Shown here piece by piece: positions 37,398 through 46,216 of a DNA stretch of 64,000 bases. Source of the DNA: Flavivirga aquimarina (GTDB lineage: Bacteria; Bacteroidota; Bacteroidia; Flavobacteriales; Flavobacteriaceae); contig NZ_JAUOEK010000056.1 in assembly GCF_030540835.1 (NCBI RefSeq), positions 1 through 64,000 on the forward strand, in the 5' to 3' direction. Each line of letters opens with the position of its first letter. Position 1 is the first letter of the stretch. The notes under the pieces are model-generated. The model was not told the DNA's origin. It saw only the letters and a program-made list of their open reading frames with translations, and did not search any database. Made by a program: the position numbers and the translations under genes.

Positions 37398-38093
37398 ATG
37401 GAATTTAAGATCTTAAATGGTGTGAAAACGTATGCTCCCACTTCAAAGCAGGAACTTATTGAGTATGCATTTAATAAGAAAAATATGTTAATAGCTGTTA
37501 ACGCCGAAAAAATTCTGCACTCATCAAAAGAAATTAAAAATCTTATAAACGAAAATATAGGCTATCCAGATGGTTATGGAGCTGTTCTTATTTTAAGGAA
37601 AAAAGGAAATAAAAATGCTATTAAGGTTCCCGGATGCGAGTTATGGCTGCAAATAATAGAATCTTATTATAAAACCAAATCCTTTTATCTAATAGGAGCA
37701 GAGCAACATGTTGTTGATAGTACTGTTAAGAAGTTAAAGGAAGATTTTAAAGGGGTTAATATTTGTAACTACAGGAATGGATACATAAAAACAGAACAAG
37801 AAAAACAAGATTTAATTAAAGATATAAAGGAACATAAACCAGATGTGGTTTTTATTGCTATGGGATCGCCTAGACAAGAGCAATTTATGAAATCTTTGCA
37901 AAAAGAGTATAAAACAGTTTATCAAGGATTAGGAGGAAGTTTTGATGTGTATACAGGTCGTATTAAGAGAGCTTCAAAATGGTGGCGAGATAATAATTTA
38001 GAATGGGCTAACAGGTTAATTAAACAACCTTCAAGAATTAAACGTCAAATACATTTAGTGCGTTTTGTTTTTAATTTGGTTCTTAAGTACTAA
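37398..38093 (+). CDS. WecG/TagA/CpsF-family glycosyltransferase (GT26)
   Basis: A 231-residue GT26 enzyme. Family features are YPDGYGAVL with the conserved Asp, KVPGCELWLQI, FYLIGAEQHVVDSTVKKL, PDVVFIAMGSPRQEQFM and GLGGSFDVYTGRIKRA, ending in a basic amphipathic WANRLIKQPSRIKRQ that associates with the membrane. Members use UDP-ManNAc or UDP-ManNAcA to extend lipid-linked GlcNAc. The adjacent epimerase-like gene and the dehydrogenase vestige at 23604 fit a ManNAc or formerly ManNAcA context. Confidence 0.88.
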   Translation: MEFKILNGVKTYAPTSKQELIEYAFNKKNMLIAVNAEKILHSSKEIKNLINENIGYPDGYGAVLILRKKGNKNAIKVPGCELWLQIIESYYKTKSFYLIGAEQHVVDSTVKKLKEDFKGVNICNYRNGYIKTEQEKQDLIKDIKEHKPDVVFIAMGSPRQEQFMKSLQKEYKTVYQGLGGSFDVYTGRIKRASKWWRDNNLEWANRLIKQPSRIKRQIHLVRFVFNLVLKY

Positions 38094-38123
38094 GAGGCTA
38101 GTGTTTTTAGAATCAATTAATAT

Positions 38124-39161
38124 ATGAATAGACCCAAAATTACAATAGTAGCTGGCGCAAGATCAAATTTCATGAAGGTTGCTCCAATTATTCATGAAAT
38201 AAAGCGTTTACAATCAGAATTTATACCTATAGATTTTAGATTAGTTCATACCGGGCGGCGTTATGATAAAAACATGTTTAAGCAACTTCAAATTCCTGCG
38301 CCTCATGCTGATTTAGAATGTAATACAGGAACTCAAATACAACAAGCAGCCAATGTAATGAAGGGCTTTGAAAAAGAATTAATGGCTAATCCAACAAGCT
38401 TGGTATTGGTTGTTGGCGATATAACTTCTTCAATGGCTTGTGCTATTACAGCCCAAAGATTACACATTAAAGTAGCACATATAGAAGCTGGGATACGCTC
38501 AAAAGACTGGAGTATGCCAGAAGAAATAAATCGATTAATAATTGATAGTATTTCAAATTATCTCTTTACGACTTCAAGCCTTACAAGCGAAAACCTTGTT
38601 AAAAGTGGTTTTGATGAATCTAAAGTCTTTTTTGTTGGGAATACAGTGATTGATACGTTATTAAAACAACGACCTAATTTTAAGAAACCTGATTTTTATG
38701 ATTCCTTAAAGTTAAAAGCTGAAAATTATTTCGTTTTAACGCTTCATCGTCTTTCTAATGTTGATGAAATGCTAAACTTAAAGGGATTAATTACCGAAAT
38801 AATTAATAATACAAACAACCTTACTATTATTTTTCCAATACACCCAAGAGCAGTTAAAGCTTTTAATAGTTTAAGAATCAATTGTTCGCGTTTACACATC
38901 GTAAAACCAATGGGTTATTTAGAATTCAATTATTTGATACAAAATTCTAAAGCTGTTATTACCGATTCCAGAGACATTACAGAAGAAGCCAGTGTATTAA
39001 ATATTCCATGTTTAACATTGTGTAATGATACAGAAAGACCTGCAACAGTTAGTTTGGGCTCTAATCAATGGAAAACGTCTAAAGATATTCCTTTGAGGGA
39101 CGGAAAAGCTGCAAAAAGAATTGTAGACATATTGATTTGTGAATTAAAAAAAACGTCTTAG
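38124..39161 (+). CDS. UDP-N-acetylglucosamine 2-epimerase-like protein with altered UDP-binding loop
   Basis: A 345-residue protein of the non-hydrolysing WecB family. Conserved parts include GARSNFMKVAPII (11-23), the Asp in VVGDITSS (99), HIEAGIRSKDW (119-129), PEEINR (132-137), LTLHRLSNVD (205-214, His208) and ERPATVSLGSN. The family motif TDSGG..EE reads TDSRDITEE (280-288), so both glycines that contact the UDP moiety are replaced by Arg283 and Asp284. Either the frame encodes an enzyme with changed specificity or it is losing activity. It follows the GT26 gene by 30 bases and precedes wza directly. Confidence 0.82.
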   Translation: MNRPKITIVAGARSNFMKVAPIIHEIKRLQSEFIPIDFRLVHTGRRYDKNMFKQLQIPAPHADLECNTGTQIQQAANVMKGFEKELMANPTSLVLVVGDITSSMACAITAQRLHIKVAHIEAGIRSKDWSMPEEINRLIIDSISNYLFTTSSLTSENLVKSGFDESKVFFVGNTVIDTLLKQRPNFKKPDFYDSLKLKAENYFVLTLHRLSNVDEMLNLKGLITEIINNTNNLTIIFPIHPRAVKAFNSLRINCSRLHIVKPMGYLEFNYLIQNSKAVITDSRDITEEASVLNIPCLTLCNDTERPATVSLGSNQWKTSKDIPLRDGKAAKRIVDILICELKKTS

Positions 39162-39162
39162 A

Positions 39163-39918
39163 ATGATAAAAAAAATTCTTATTTGTATTCTAGTTTTTAT
39201 TGTACAATCCTGTACAGGTAAAAAAAGCATTATATACCTGCAAAATACAAATACAGATATTGCTTCACAAATTGACTATTACGATGCATACATTCAGCCT
39301 AACGATATTCTTAAAATTACAATAGGAACTCCGGTTCCAGAAGCAGCAATTCCATACAATAAACAAACGAATCCAGTTGGTGGTAGTGTAGAGCTTTTAA
39401 AATTAGAAGGGTATTTAGTATCAGAAAAATATATGATTAAACTTCCTGTAATTGGAGCGGTTTCTGTGAAGGATAAAACACCAGCACAACTGGAAGAAGT
39501 GATTAAAGAAGAACTTTTATCTGGCAATCATTTAGACAGCCCCAATGTAGACGTTCGTTTATTAAATTCTAAAGTCACCATTTTAGGAGAAGTTAATGCT
39601 CCCGGAACTTATAATTTTAGCGAAGCATCTATTACCTTATTGCAAGCATTAGGTTATGCAGGAGATTTAACTATTAATGGTAAAAGAAATGATATTTTGG
39701 TTATTAGAGAAGAGAATGGTATTCGGCATATTTCCAATATAGATTTAACATCGGCCAACCTATTGAAGAATCAATATTATACCATAAAACAAAATGATGT
39801 TATTTACGTAAAACCCAACATGGCTAAAGTGAAAAGTGGCGGTTACATAAATAATTTCGGAACAGTTTTATCTGTAACTTCCATTTTAATATCAACCATT
39901 ATTTTAATTACGCGTTAA
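39163..39918 (+). CDS. wza: Outer-membrane polysaccharide export lipoprotein (Wza family)
   Basis: A 251-residue lipoprotein: signal peptide with lipobox VQSC and cysteine near residue 17. The Poly_export domain begins at YDAYIQPNDILKITIG, an SLBB domain contains KVTILGEVNAPGTYNFSE, and a C-terminal hydrophobic helix (about 228-249) ends the protein, as in flavobacterial Wza relatives. It forms the outer-membrane export channel for the polymer and works with Wzc, encoded next. It begins one base after the epimerase stop. Confidence 0.9.
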   Translation: MIKKILICILVFIVQSCTGKKSIIYLQNTNTDIASQIDYYDAYIQPNDILKITIGTPVPEAAIPYNKQTNPVGGSVELLKLEGYLVSEKYMIKLPVIGAVSVKDKTPAQLEEVIKEELLSGNHLDSPNVDVRLLNSKVTILGEVNAPGTYNFSEASITLLQALGYAGDLTINGKRNDILVIREENGIRHISNIDLTSANLLKNQYYTIKQNDVIYVKPNMAKVKSGGYINNFGTVLSVTSILISTIILITR

Positions 39919-40058
39919 TCTTAAATATGATTTTAAGAATATTAATAAGTAATACAGTGAATTATCAATAAAAATATTACTACAAAAGGAGTATTCACCA
40001 GCAATAAAGACAATTATAAGTATGCTTTCTATTAAAAAAGAGATTGCAATAGTTAAAT

Positions 40059-42380
40059 ATGGAAAATCAAAATAATAAATCAATGTTTAATACAGAAGCA
40101 GATCAAATTAATGTTTTAGACGACATTCGTAAATATTTAAAGTATTGGCCTTGGTTTTTAATAGTATTAGTAAGTACCATAACTATTAGTTTTTTTTATT
40201 TAAAGTATAGTACTAAAATTTATTTAACAAATGCAAAAATACAGGTATTAGATAAGGCGAAAGGCATTGAACTGAACGCATCTGTATCTCTTTTTAATAG
40301 ATTGAATGTTAATTTAGAGAATGAAGTTGAGTTATTAAAATCATATCCAATTATAGAAAAGGTGGTTGTTAATAATAATTTAAATATTACTTTTTTTGAG
40401 AAAGGAAGCATACAAACCTCCGAATTAGTAAAGCTACCGTTTAAATTAATAGCACTAGTAAAGAGTGACAGTATTCACACTACAAAAAGTTTCGATATTA
40501 CCATTACTTCTAACGGGTACGATATTTTAAATCAAAACAAAAATGAACGAATACAAATAAAAGATTATAATACTTTAGATCATGTAGACGAACTTCCTTT
40601 TGAAATACTTGAAGAAGCTAAAAATATGCGTAATCTTATAGGGCATACATATCAAATAAAATTTACACCAAAAGAAGAAGTAGTAAGTCAATTGAAATTG
40701 GGAATAAAGATTAAAAAAGCTGGAAATTTGAGTAATGTACTAAGCTTGAGTTTGCAAGGTGAAAATAAAACAAAATCAGAGTTAATACTTAATTCCTTGA
40801 TTGAAGAATATAACCAAGATGGTATAAAAGACAGACAATCGGTATCCAGAAAAACTATAGAGTTTATTAATGAAAGGTTAATAGGTTTATTTGGAGAACT
40901 AGATTCAATTGAAAACAATAAGAAAGAATTTAAACTACAAAGTAAGTTTTTAGATATACAAAAAAATGCAGCTCAGAGCATTATGGAGCTTAATATGTCT
41001 GATGTTTCAGTATTTGAAATATCTAATCAGTTATTTCTGGCTAATGCTTTAAAAGATAAATTGATAAGCAATTCTAAAGAGATACATTTATTACCTGCGA
41101 ATTTTGGATTTAACAATGATAATCTAAATGACTTTATAGATGATTATAATACGAAAGTATTGGAGTATAAAAAACTAAATTCGAATGCCGGAATTGGTAA
41201 CCCATTAATCATAAATATTAAAGAGCAACTCGATAAAATTAAAAATAATTTAGAGAATTCTTTAGATATATTTATTAAAGAATTTCAATTTAAAAAAACT
41301 CAATTAAAGAGCCAGAATAAAAAAATAAACACAAAAATAGCTTCATTGCCTTTAAACGAAAAGTTATTGCGTTCTATTGAAAGACAGCAGGAGATTAAGG
41401 AAGGTCTATATATACTATTACTCCAAAAAAAAGAAGAAGCGGCTATAAATCTATCTGTAATAGAACCATCGGCAAAGGTTGTAGAATATTCTAAATCTAA
41501 TATAGACGCCATATCTCCTAAGCCATTTATAATCTATTCTATGGCTATTTTATTAGGATTATTATGCCCATTTGGAGTTTTATATGCTGTATTTACATTA
41601 GATACAAAAATACATGGCGTTAAAGATTTAGAAAAATTTGTGCCGCAAATTCCTATAGTAGCAGAAATCCCGTTAAACAAAAGCCCTAAAGAACAAATTC
41701 TTGTTAATTCAAACGAAAATACCATACAAAATGAAGTATTTAGGATATTAAGTTCTAACATAAGTTTAATTAACTCTTTTAGTAAAAAAGACCAGTCAAA
41801 AGTTATTTATACTACATCATCTATTAAAGGGGAAGGGAAAACTTATGTAAGTACGAATTTGTCTTTAGTTTTGGCATCATTTAAGAAAAAAGTTTTACTG
41901 GTGGGAGCAGATTTAAGAAATCCCCAAATTCATAACCTTATTGGTTATGATAAAAATTATAATGGACTATCTAACTATCTATATAATGGGGATAATAACA
42001 CACACTGGGAAGATAACCTAATCAAAGGATTTAAAAATTGTTCAAGTTTAGATATTTTGTTAGGAGGCCCTATTCCTCCAAACGCTCCTCAATTATTAAT
42101 TAACGGGTCGTTTAAAAAGCTATTAGACGAAGCCAAAGATAAATACGACTATATTATAGTAGATACGGCGCCAACAATTTTAGTTTCAGATACCTTTCTT
42201 ATCTCTAAATATGCAGATATAGTGTTGTATGTCGTTAGAGCAAATTATTCGGATAAAAAGATAATTAAACATTTAAAAATGTTACATGAAACGGAAAAAT
42301 TATCAAATATGGCGTTGGTAGTTAATGGGGTTAAAAAAGATAATTATAACTATGGGTATAGCTATGGGTATAAAAATTAA
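40059..42380 (+). CDS. wzc: Polysaccharide co-polymerase/tyrosine autokinase (Wzc family)
   Basis: A 773-residue inner-membrane protein. A Wzz domain with the first membrane segment (about 30-50) is followed by a long coiled periplasmic part, a second membrane segment (about 488-512) and a cytoplasmic BY-kinase domain. Kinase motifs are Walker A KGEGKT (590-595), Walker A' VLLVGADLRNP and Walker B YDYIIVDTAP. The C-terminus is a tyrosine cluster (DNYNYGYSYGYKN), the expected autophosphorylation site. It controls chain length and export with Wza. It closes the polysaccharide locus, 140 bases after wza. Confidence 0.93.
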   Translation: MENQNNKSMFNTEADQINVLDDIRKYLKYWPWFLIVLVSTITISFFYLKYSTKIYLTNAKIQVLDKAKGIELNASVSLFNRLNVNLENEVELLKSYPIIEKVVVNNNLNITFFEKGSIQTSELVKLPFKLIALVKSDSIHTTKSFDITITSNGYDILNQNKNERIQIKDYNTLDHVDELPFEILEEAKNMRNLIGHTYQIKFTPKEEVVSQLKLGIKIKKAGNLSNVLSLSLQGENKTKSELILNSLIEEYNQDGIKDRQSVSRKTIEFINERLIGLFGELDSIENNKKEFKLQSKFLDIQKNAAQSIMELNMSDVSVFEISNQLFLANALKDKLISNSKEIHLLPANFGFNNDNLNDFIDDYNTKVLEYKKLNSNAGIGNPLIINIKEQLDKIKNNLENSLDIFIKEFQFKKTQLKSQNKKINTKIASLPLNEKLLRSIERQQEIKEGLYILLLQKKEEAAINLSVIEPSAKVVEYSKSNIDAISPKPFIIYSMAILLGLLCPFGVLYAVFTLDTKIHGVKDLEKFVPQIPIVAEIPLNKSPKEQILVNSNENTIQNEVFRILSSNISLINSFSKKDQSKVIYTTSSIKGEGKTYVSTNLSLVLASFKKKVLLVGADLRNPQIHNLIGYDKNYNGLSNYLYNGDNNTHWEDNLIKGFKNCSSLDILLGGPIPPNAPQLLINGSFKKLLDEAKDKYDYIIVDTAPTILVSDTFLISKYADIVLYVVRANYSDKKIIKHLKMLHETEKLSNMALVVNGVKKDNYNYGYSYGYKN

Positions 42381-42638
42381 TCCTAATTAAAGAAAAATAA
42401 TTAGTTTATATTAAATGAATACACCATTGTAACATAGTCTGTGTGAGTTGAATACCTCGATTATAAGTAATAATGCCCATATATTACTTATGCTTTTATA
42501 TGCAACCTGTATATGTTTTTCTTTACTAAAAAGAAGAATAGCCATGATTAAAACTAGAGCCTAGCGGTTAAGAAAAAACTAATCTGGCAAAAAATCATAA
42601 ATATCAACAGACGAAAAGCATATAAAAACCTAGAATAA

Positions 42639-42761
42639 ATGACAATAAAACGAAATCATCTAAAACATTGCTATGAAGTGTCACTTAGTATTAAAGAATT
42701 TTTGTGCTGTCTTATTTTTTTGGCGGCCTTACTCTTTGGAGCTTATCAAGTATTGAGTTGA
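42639..42761 (+). CDS. Possible 40-residue single-pass membrane protein
   Basis: A short frame from ATG to TGA begins with polar and basic residues (TIKRNHLKHCYEVSLSIKE) and ends in one hydrophobic helix (FLCCLIFLAALLFGAY). It lies between wzc and a strong terminator, so it could be the last gene of the polysaccharide transcript. There is no homology evidence. Confidence 0.3.
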   Translation: MTIKRNHLKHCYEVSLSIKEFLCCLIFLAALLFGAYQVLS

Positions 42762-42958
42762 ATAATATAATAACTTATTACAAACATGTCCTTCAGGTAG
42801 TTTTTTTGATGGTTGTAAATAGTAAAGTAGTCAGATAAAGAAACACTTACCAGAATATACGTTCAGTTATTACTTTATTAAATAAATATATATATTATTA
42901 ATTTACCTTAGTACTTCTTTCTGATCTAAGTAGGTTAAATTAGAAAGTAGATTTGGGG

Positions 42959-42984
42959 AAAAGGAGAACATTTGTTCTCCTTTT
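42959..42984 (+). terminator. Intrinsic terminator
   Basis: A perfect 12-base inverted repeat (aaaaggagaaca and its complement) around a 2-base spacer is followed by ttatttttag. It is the clearest terminator in the window and probably ends transcription of the polysaccharide locus before the paired HTH genes. Confidence 0.75.
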
Positions 42985-43145
42985 TATTTTTAGTAATCAT
43001 AGAAACTTAAAACTTTTCAACTTAGTTAATAGTTTTTTAGAGAGGTATCGAAAACGGAATTGAGTTTACAATCGTATCGTCAATTATTTTAGTCTAAGTC
43101 CACTTATTACTCGGGTTTTTTTATTGTTGCTACTTAATCGTAAAT

Positions 43146-43970
43146 ATGTTGATAAAATACTTCAAAATGGTTAAGATATATACATTAAAGGAGGATACCA
43201 ATGTAAACAGAATAATATTAAACTATTCTGAATTGACATATTTAAGGCTTTACATTCATAATTTTAATGATACTGTAATAAAAGATTTTTTAGACATTGA
43301 CACTAAAAAAATCTATTTAATAAGGCATAATTTGCATGTGAAATTTGGTTCTAAAAATTGGATAAAAATAATCTCTAAAGCTTTTGAAAAAGGGCTTATA
43401 AAAAGAGAGGATTTTATCGAAAGTACTGTTAAAAGACTTTCTATAGAAAAAACTCAAATTATTTTTGATAAACATATTTGTTTAGAGTCGTTAACAACGA
43501 ACGAACTTAAAAGTTATTTATTAGAGTTTTACAGGTCTTGCGAAAATGAAATAATGAAGGAGAAATTTCATAAAATGAAATTAGATCTTATGTCGGAAGA
43601 GATTGATTTTATAAAATATAAATATCAAAGTTTGATGGTACCACTAAGTATTTCAGGAAAATTACCAAATTTTAAATTCTTTAAAAAGATAAATCAAAGT
43701 ATTTTTTACAAGCTAGATGTTTCTAATTGGTTTAATGCTTTTAGGGTAGCATTTCAACTTAATATTTTAGAGAAAAGAGATTATTGGTTAATAGATTTAG
43801 ATACTGAAATTAACAAAACCGCCGAAAAATTAAATGCTATAAACAAATTAAACACAGACTATTACGAGAAAAAAAATAAGGTTTATTATTTATTAAATAA
43901 ACTATATACAGATATTGAATATTCTTATTTACTGAATAAGAATGTATTCCCCAAAAACATGCTAACGTAA
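43146..43970 (+). CDS. Double LuxR-like HTH protein A, unknown function
   Basis: A 274-residue protein that I cannot assign to a named family. Two segments have the length and pattern of LuxR-type helix-turn-helix domains: residues about 25-90 (NYSELTYLRL...IKDFLDIDTKKIYLIRHNL) and 147-212 (SEEIDFIKYKYQ...NWFNAFRVAFQLNILEKRDY). Each is followed by a helix with an acidic-aromatic signature (LLEFYRSCENEI at 125-136, LNKLYTDIEYSYLL at 250-263). The whole protein thus looks like a duplicated module. The next gene has the same plan. The second HTH copy lacks the usual recognition-helix pattern. ATG 43167 is an alternative start. Confidence 0.6.
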   Translation: MLIKYFKMVKIYTLKEDTNVNRIILNYSELTYLRLYIHNFNDTVIKDFLDIDTKKIYLIRHNLHVKFGSKNWIKIISKAFEKGLIKREDFIESTVKRLSIEKTQIIFDKHICLESLTTNELKSYLLEFYRSCENEIMKEKFHKMKLDLMSEEIDFIKYKYQSLMVPLSISGKLPNFKFFKKINQSIFYKLDVSNWFNAFRVAFQLNILEKRDYWLIDLDTEINKTAEKLNAINKLNTDYYEKKNKVYYLLNKLYTDIEYSYLLNKNVFPKNMLT

Positions 43971-43972
43971 TT

Positions 43973-44767
43973 ATGACTGACTTATATTTAGAAAATTTCT
44001 GCAAAAAAAATGTAAAACAAAGAACTGAATTAACGTCTAAAGAGATATACTATTTAAGACTTATATCTCATGGCTGTCAAACTTCCGAGATTTGCGATTT
44101 TTTGAATGTTAAAAAGAAAACACTTTATGTATATACAAAGAGGGTAAAAGATAAACTTAAATGTAAAACGAATGTTGATACTATAATTAAAGCTTTTAAA
44201 TTAAATATTTTAGATAAGTATGACTTCGTAGAAGAGTCTATAAAAGATCAGGCATCTATTTATGCAGATACTGTTAGTAATAGAATAAATGAGCTAACAG
44301 AAGATATGGGTAATAATAGTATAAATACTTTAGGGATGGCTGTTGTTGAATTTTATGAGACATGCGAAATGGAGTTACAGGCAAAAAGCAAAGTCTTTTT
44401 TAATTTAAAAGAAAAAAGTTATTTAGAACTTAAATTTAAAGGTTTGCCTTCCAGTTTTATTATCGAAGAATTAAAATTATCGATAGATGAAGTTAGTGCA
44501 TTAAAGAAGAGTATATTTCAAAAATTAAAAACTCACGAATGGTTTAATAGTATAAAAAAAGGGTTTAATTATGGGATATTAAATAGACAGGATTACTTAT
44601 CTTTAGATATGTATACAGAAGCACTAGATTGTGCTTCAAAAATAATGGCAATTAAATCATTTACTAATTTAACAGATAAAGAAAAACATTTAGTAGTTTA
44701 TCACCAACTGATTGATTTTTACAACGTTTTGGAATATAATTGCTTATTAAAAATGAAAGCATCATAA
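43973..44767 (+). CDS. Double LuxR-like HTH protein B, unknown function
   Basis: A 264-residue paralogue of the preceding protein, starting 2 bases after its stop codon. The first HTH (about 19-83) is close to canonical LuxR/GerE: LTSKEIYYLRLISHGCQTSE, then ICDFLNVKKKTLYVYTKRVK and DKLKCKTNVDTIIKAF. A second, more divergent copy spans 144-205 (LKEKSYLELKFKGLPSSFII then FQKLKTHEWFNSIKKGF). Each copy is followed by the helix EFYETCEMEL (126-135) or DFYNVLEYNCLL (248-259). No receiver or sensor domain is present. It is probably a DNA-binding regulator or half of a heteromeric one, possibly for the polysaccharide locus. Confidence 0.65.
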   Translation: MTDLYLENFCKKNVKQRTELTSKEIYYLRLISHGCQTSEICDFLNVKKKTLYVYTKRVKDKLKCKTNVDTIIKAFKLNILDKYDFVEESIKDQASIYADTVSNRINELTEDMGNNSINTLGMAVVEFYETCEMELQAKSKVFFNLKEKSYLELKFKGLPSSFIIEELKLSIDEVSALKKSIFQKLKTHEWFNSIKKGFNYGILNRQDYLSLDMYTEALDCASKIMAIKSFTNLTDKEKHLVVYHQLIDFYNVLEYNCLLKMKAS

Positions 44768-44810
44768 TCTGTTTATCTGCGTATTTGAAACGGTATAAGT
44801 TCAAAAAAAA

Positions 44811-45326
44811 TCATTTATAAAATAACGTAGTGAAGTAGTACCTATCCTTTAATGATGATTTTAATACGCCAAAACCTATATTCGAAAAATCACCTTCTAT
44901 GACTTCTCTATGAGCTTCACTTTTTAACCAGGCATTAACCACCGTTTGAGCAGAACTATAGCCATAAGCAACATTTTCACTTACATCAATAACACCTTTG
45001 CTTTTTAACCCATTACTTCTAAAGTAAAAAAAGTCATGACTAACATTATCGGTAGAGATCATATATTTACTATGCTTAACAGCATAAGCAGTTGCATATA
45101 AGGTGTCTTTTTTAAGTATACTTTTGCCTTTTTCGCTTCTATGCTTATTAATTAAGTCTAATATAGTATTAGACATGTTCCAGTCGTTTTCATTAACAAG
45201 AGCTAAATCAATATCGTTATATAAACCAAGATTATTATCCTCCATTTTATCGGTTGTACACGATAATACAGACATTATAATGAAAGAAAGCGTAATTGTT
45301 TTTAGTGTTAATTTATCAGAAATCAT
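44811..45326 (-). CDS. CAP-domain (SCP/PR1-like) lipoprotein
   Basis: A 171-residue secreted protein with a signal peptide and lipobox VLSC (cysteine near residue 23). The CAP domain spans about 50-171: ILDLINKHRSEKGKSIL, AVKHSKYM with the conserved His, SENVAYGYSSAQTVVNAWL with the conserved Glu, and SEAHREVIEGDFSNIGFGV with the second His. Bacterial CAP proteins are envelope proteins of mostly unknown activity. I use ATG 45326 rather than a TTG two codons upstream. It converges with the HTH pair. Confidence 0.85.
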   Translation of the reverse strand: MISDKLTLKTITLSFIIMSVLSCTTDKMEDNNLGLYNDIDLALVNENDWNMSNTILDLINKHRSEKGKSILKKDTLYATAYAVKHSKYMISTDNVSHDFFYFRSNGLKSKGVIDVSENVAYGYSSAQTVVNAWLKSEAHREVIEGDFSNIGFGVLKSSLKDRYYFTTLFYK

Positions 45327-45641
45327 AAGCAATTATTATGCTACAAAACTGACAATAAAAAGGAGGTTTTATAAGTGAAAAGTAATAAGTGGGTGTATTC
45401 TTTTTTTAACAGGGAGAGAATAGAAATAAACGGTTTTTATTTAACGGCTTAATATCACATATCCTAATAATAGCATATAGATTTGTAGCTTTTTTAAACT
45501 AAAAACTAAGTATATCACCGATTGCTTAACTAGATATTCGAGATATGATACAGTTATTACTTTGTACTTACTAACGGTATATGCATTATCTACATTTACA
45601 AAAGCTTATAAAGAAGCGATTATGTTAATAGATATTTTAAA
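45327..45641. other. Intergenic region, nothing assigned
   Basis: About 315 bases between the divergent CAP-domain gene and a small membrane ORF. It presumably holds both promoters, but no -7/-33 pair is convincing and no repeat or RNA gene is seen. Confidence 0.4.
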
Positions 45642-45836
45642 ATGAATACAATGAGTCATATTATTAAAGTGGCATTAAGCCTAACACAAACAGAACTAAA
45701 AAGTATTTTCTTTTTCATTTTGTTTTTTTTAATCGTAACACTTGTTTATTTGTTTTTTAAAATGTTTAAATTCATAAAAGAAGAAGCCATTAAAGATGCT
45801 AAAAATGAAAAAGGACAAGATTTATATTGTAATTAG
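45642..45836 (+). CDS. Possible small single-pass membrane protein
   Basis: A 64-residue frame with one strong membrane helix (SIFFFILFFLIVTLVYLFF, about residues 21-39) followed by a charged cytoplasmic tail (KEEAIKDAKNEKG). The composition is plausible for a real small membrane protein, but no family is recognised and it stands alone. Confidence 0.45.
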   Translation: MNTMSHIIKVALSLTQTELKSIFFFILFFLIVTLVYLFFKMFKFIKEEAIKDAKNEKGQDLYCN

Positions 45837-46216
45837 TAATTGATGAGAAAATGAACATTGTATACTAAAAGAATACCTTAGTAGGAACAATTGCAATAAA
45901 TTTTGATTAGCCACTCTATTTTGTTTTAAACAATCAGCAACTTTTCAAAGCCTTCTTGGTAACTACACGATGATATATTTTTTTTTTAAGCATCCCAAAT
46001 AAATAATTATAGCTATATAATCTTACCTCATAGGACTATTACCAACCTTTAGTAATTAAACATATCATAAAAAAGTATGTAAATTTTGCTATGGCGATTT
46101 TTGACTTCGTTTAAACTTTGTTTTATATCTTTGAAACTCTAATATCTTAATCAAAATCGAAGCTTTTTTATTTCGAAACAGCCTCGTAATCTTAGAGTGT
46201 TATAAACATTGTATTA
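45837..46216. other. Intergenic region before the fucose locus
   Basis: About 380 bases with no supported gene. Immediately before the AraC gene is GTGTTATAAACATTGTA (46197-46213), which shares half-site letters with the palindrome before the dehydratase gene at 47223. Nothing else stands out. Confidence 0.4.

Larger units (their letters stand above)
42381..43145. other. Intergenic region with small ORF, stem-loop and terminator
   Basis: About 765 bases after wzc. It holds a stem-loop with 9-bp arms (42463-42491), a 40-codon membrane ORF (42639-42761) and a strong terminator hairpin (42959-42984). The remainder is AT-rich and shows nothing further. Confidence 0.5.
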
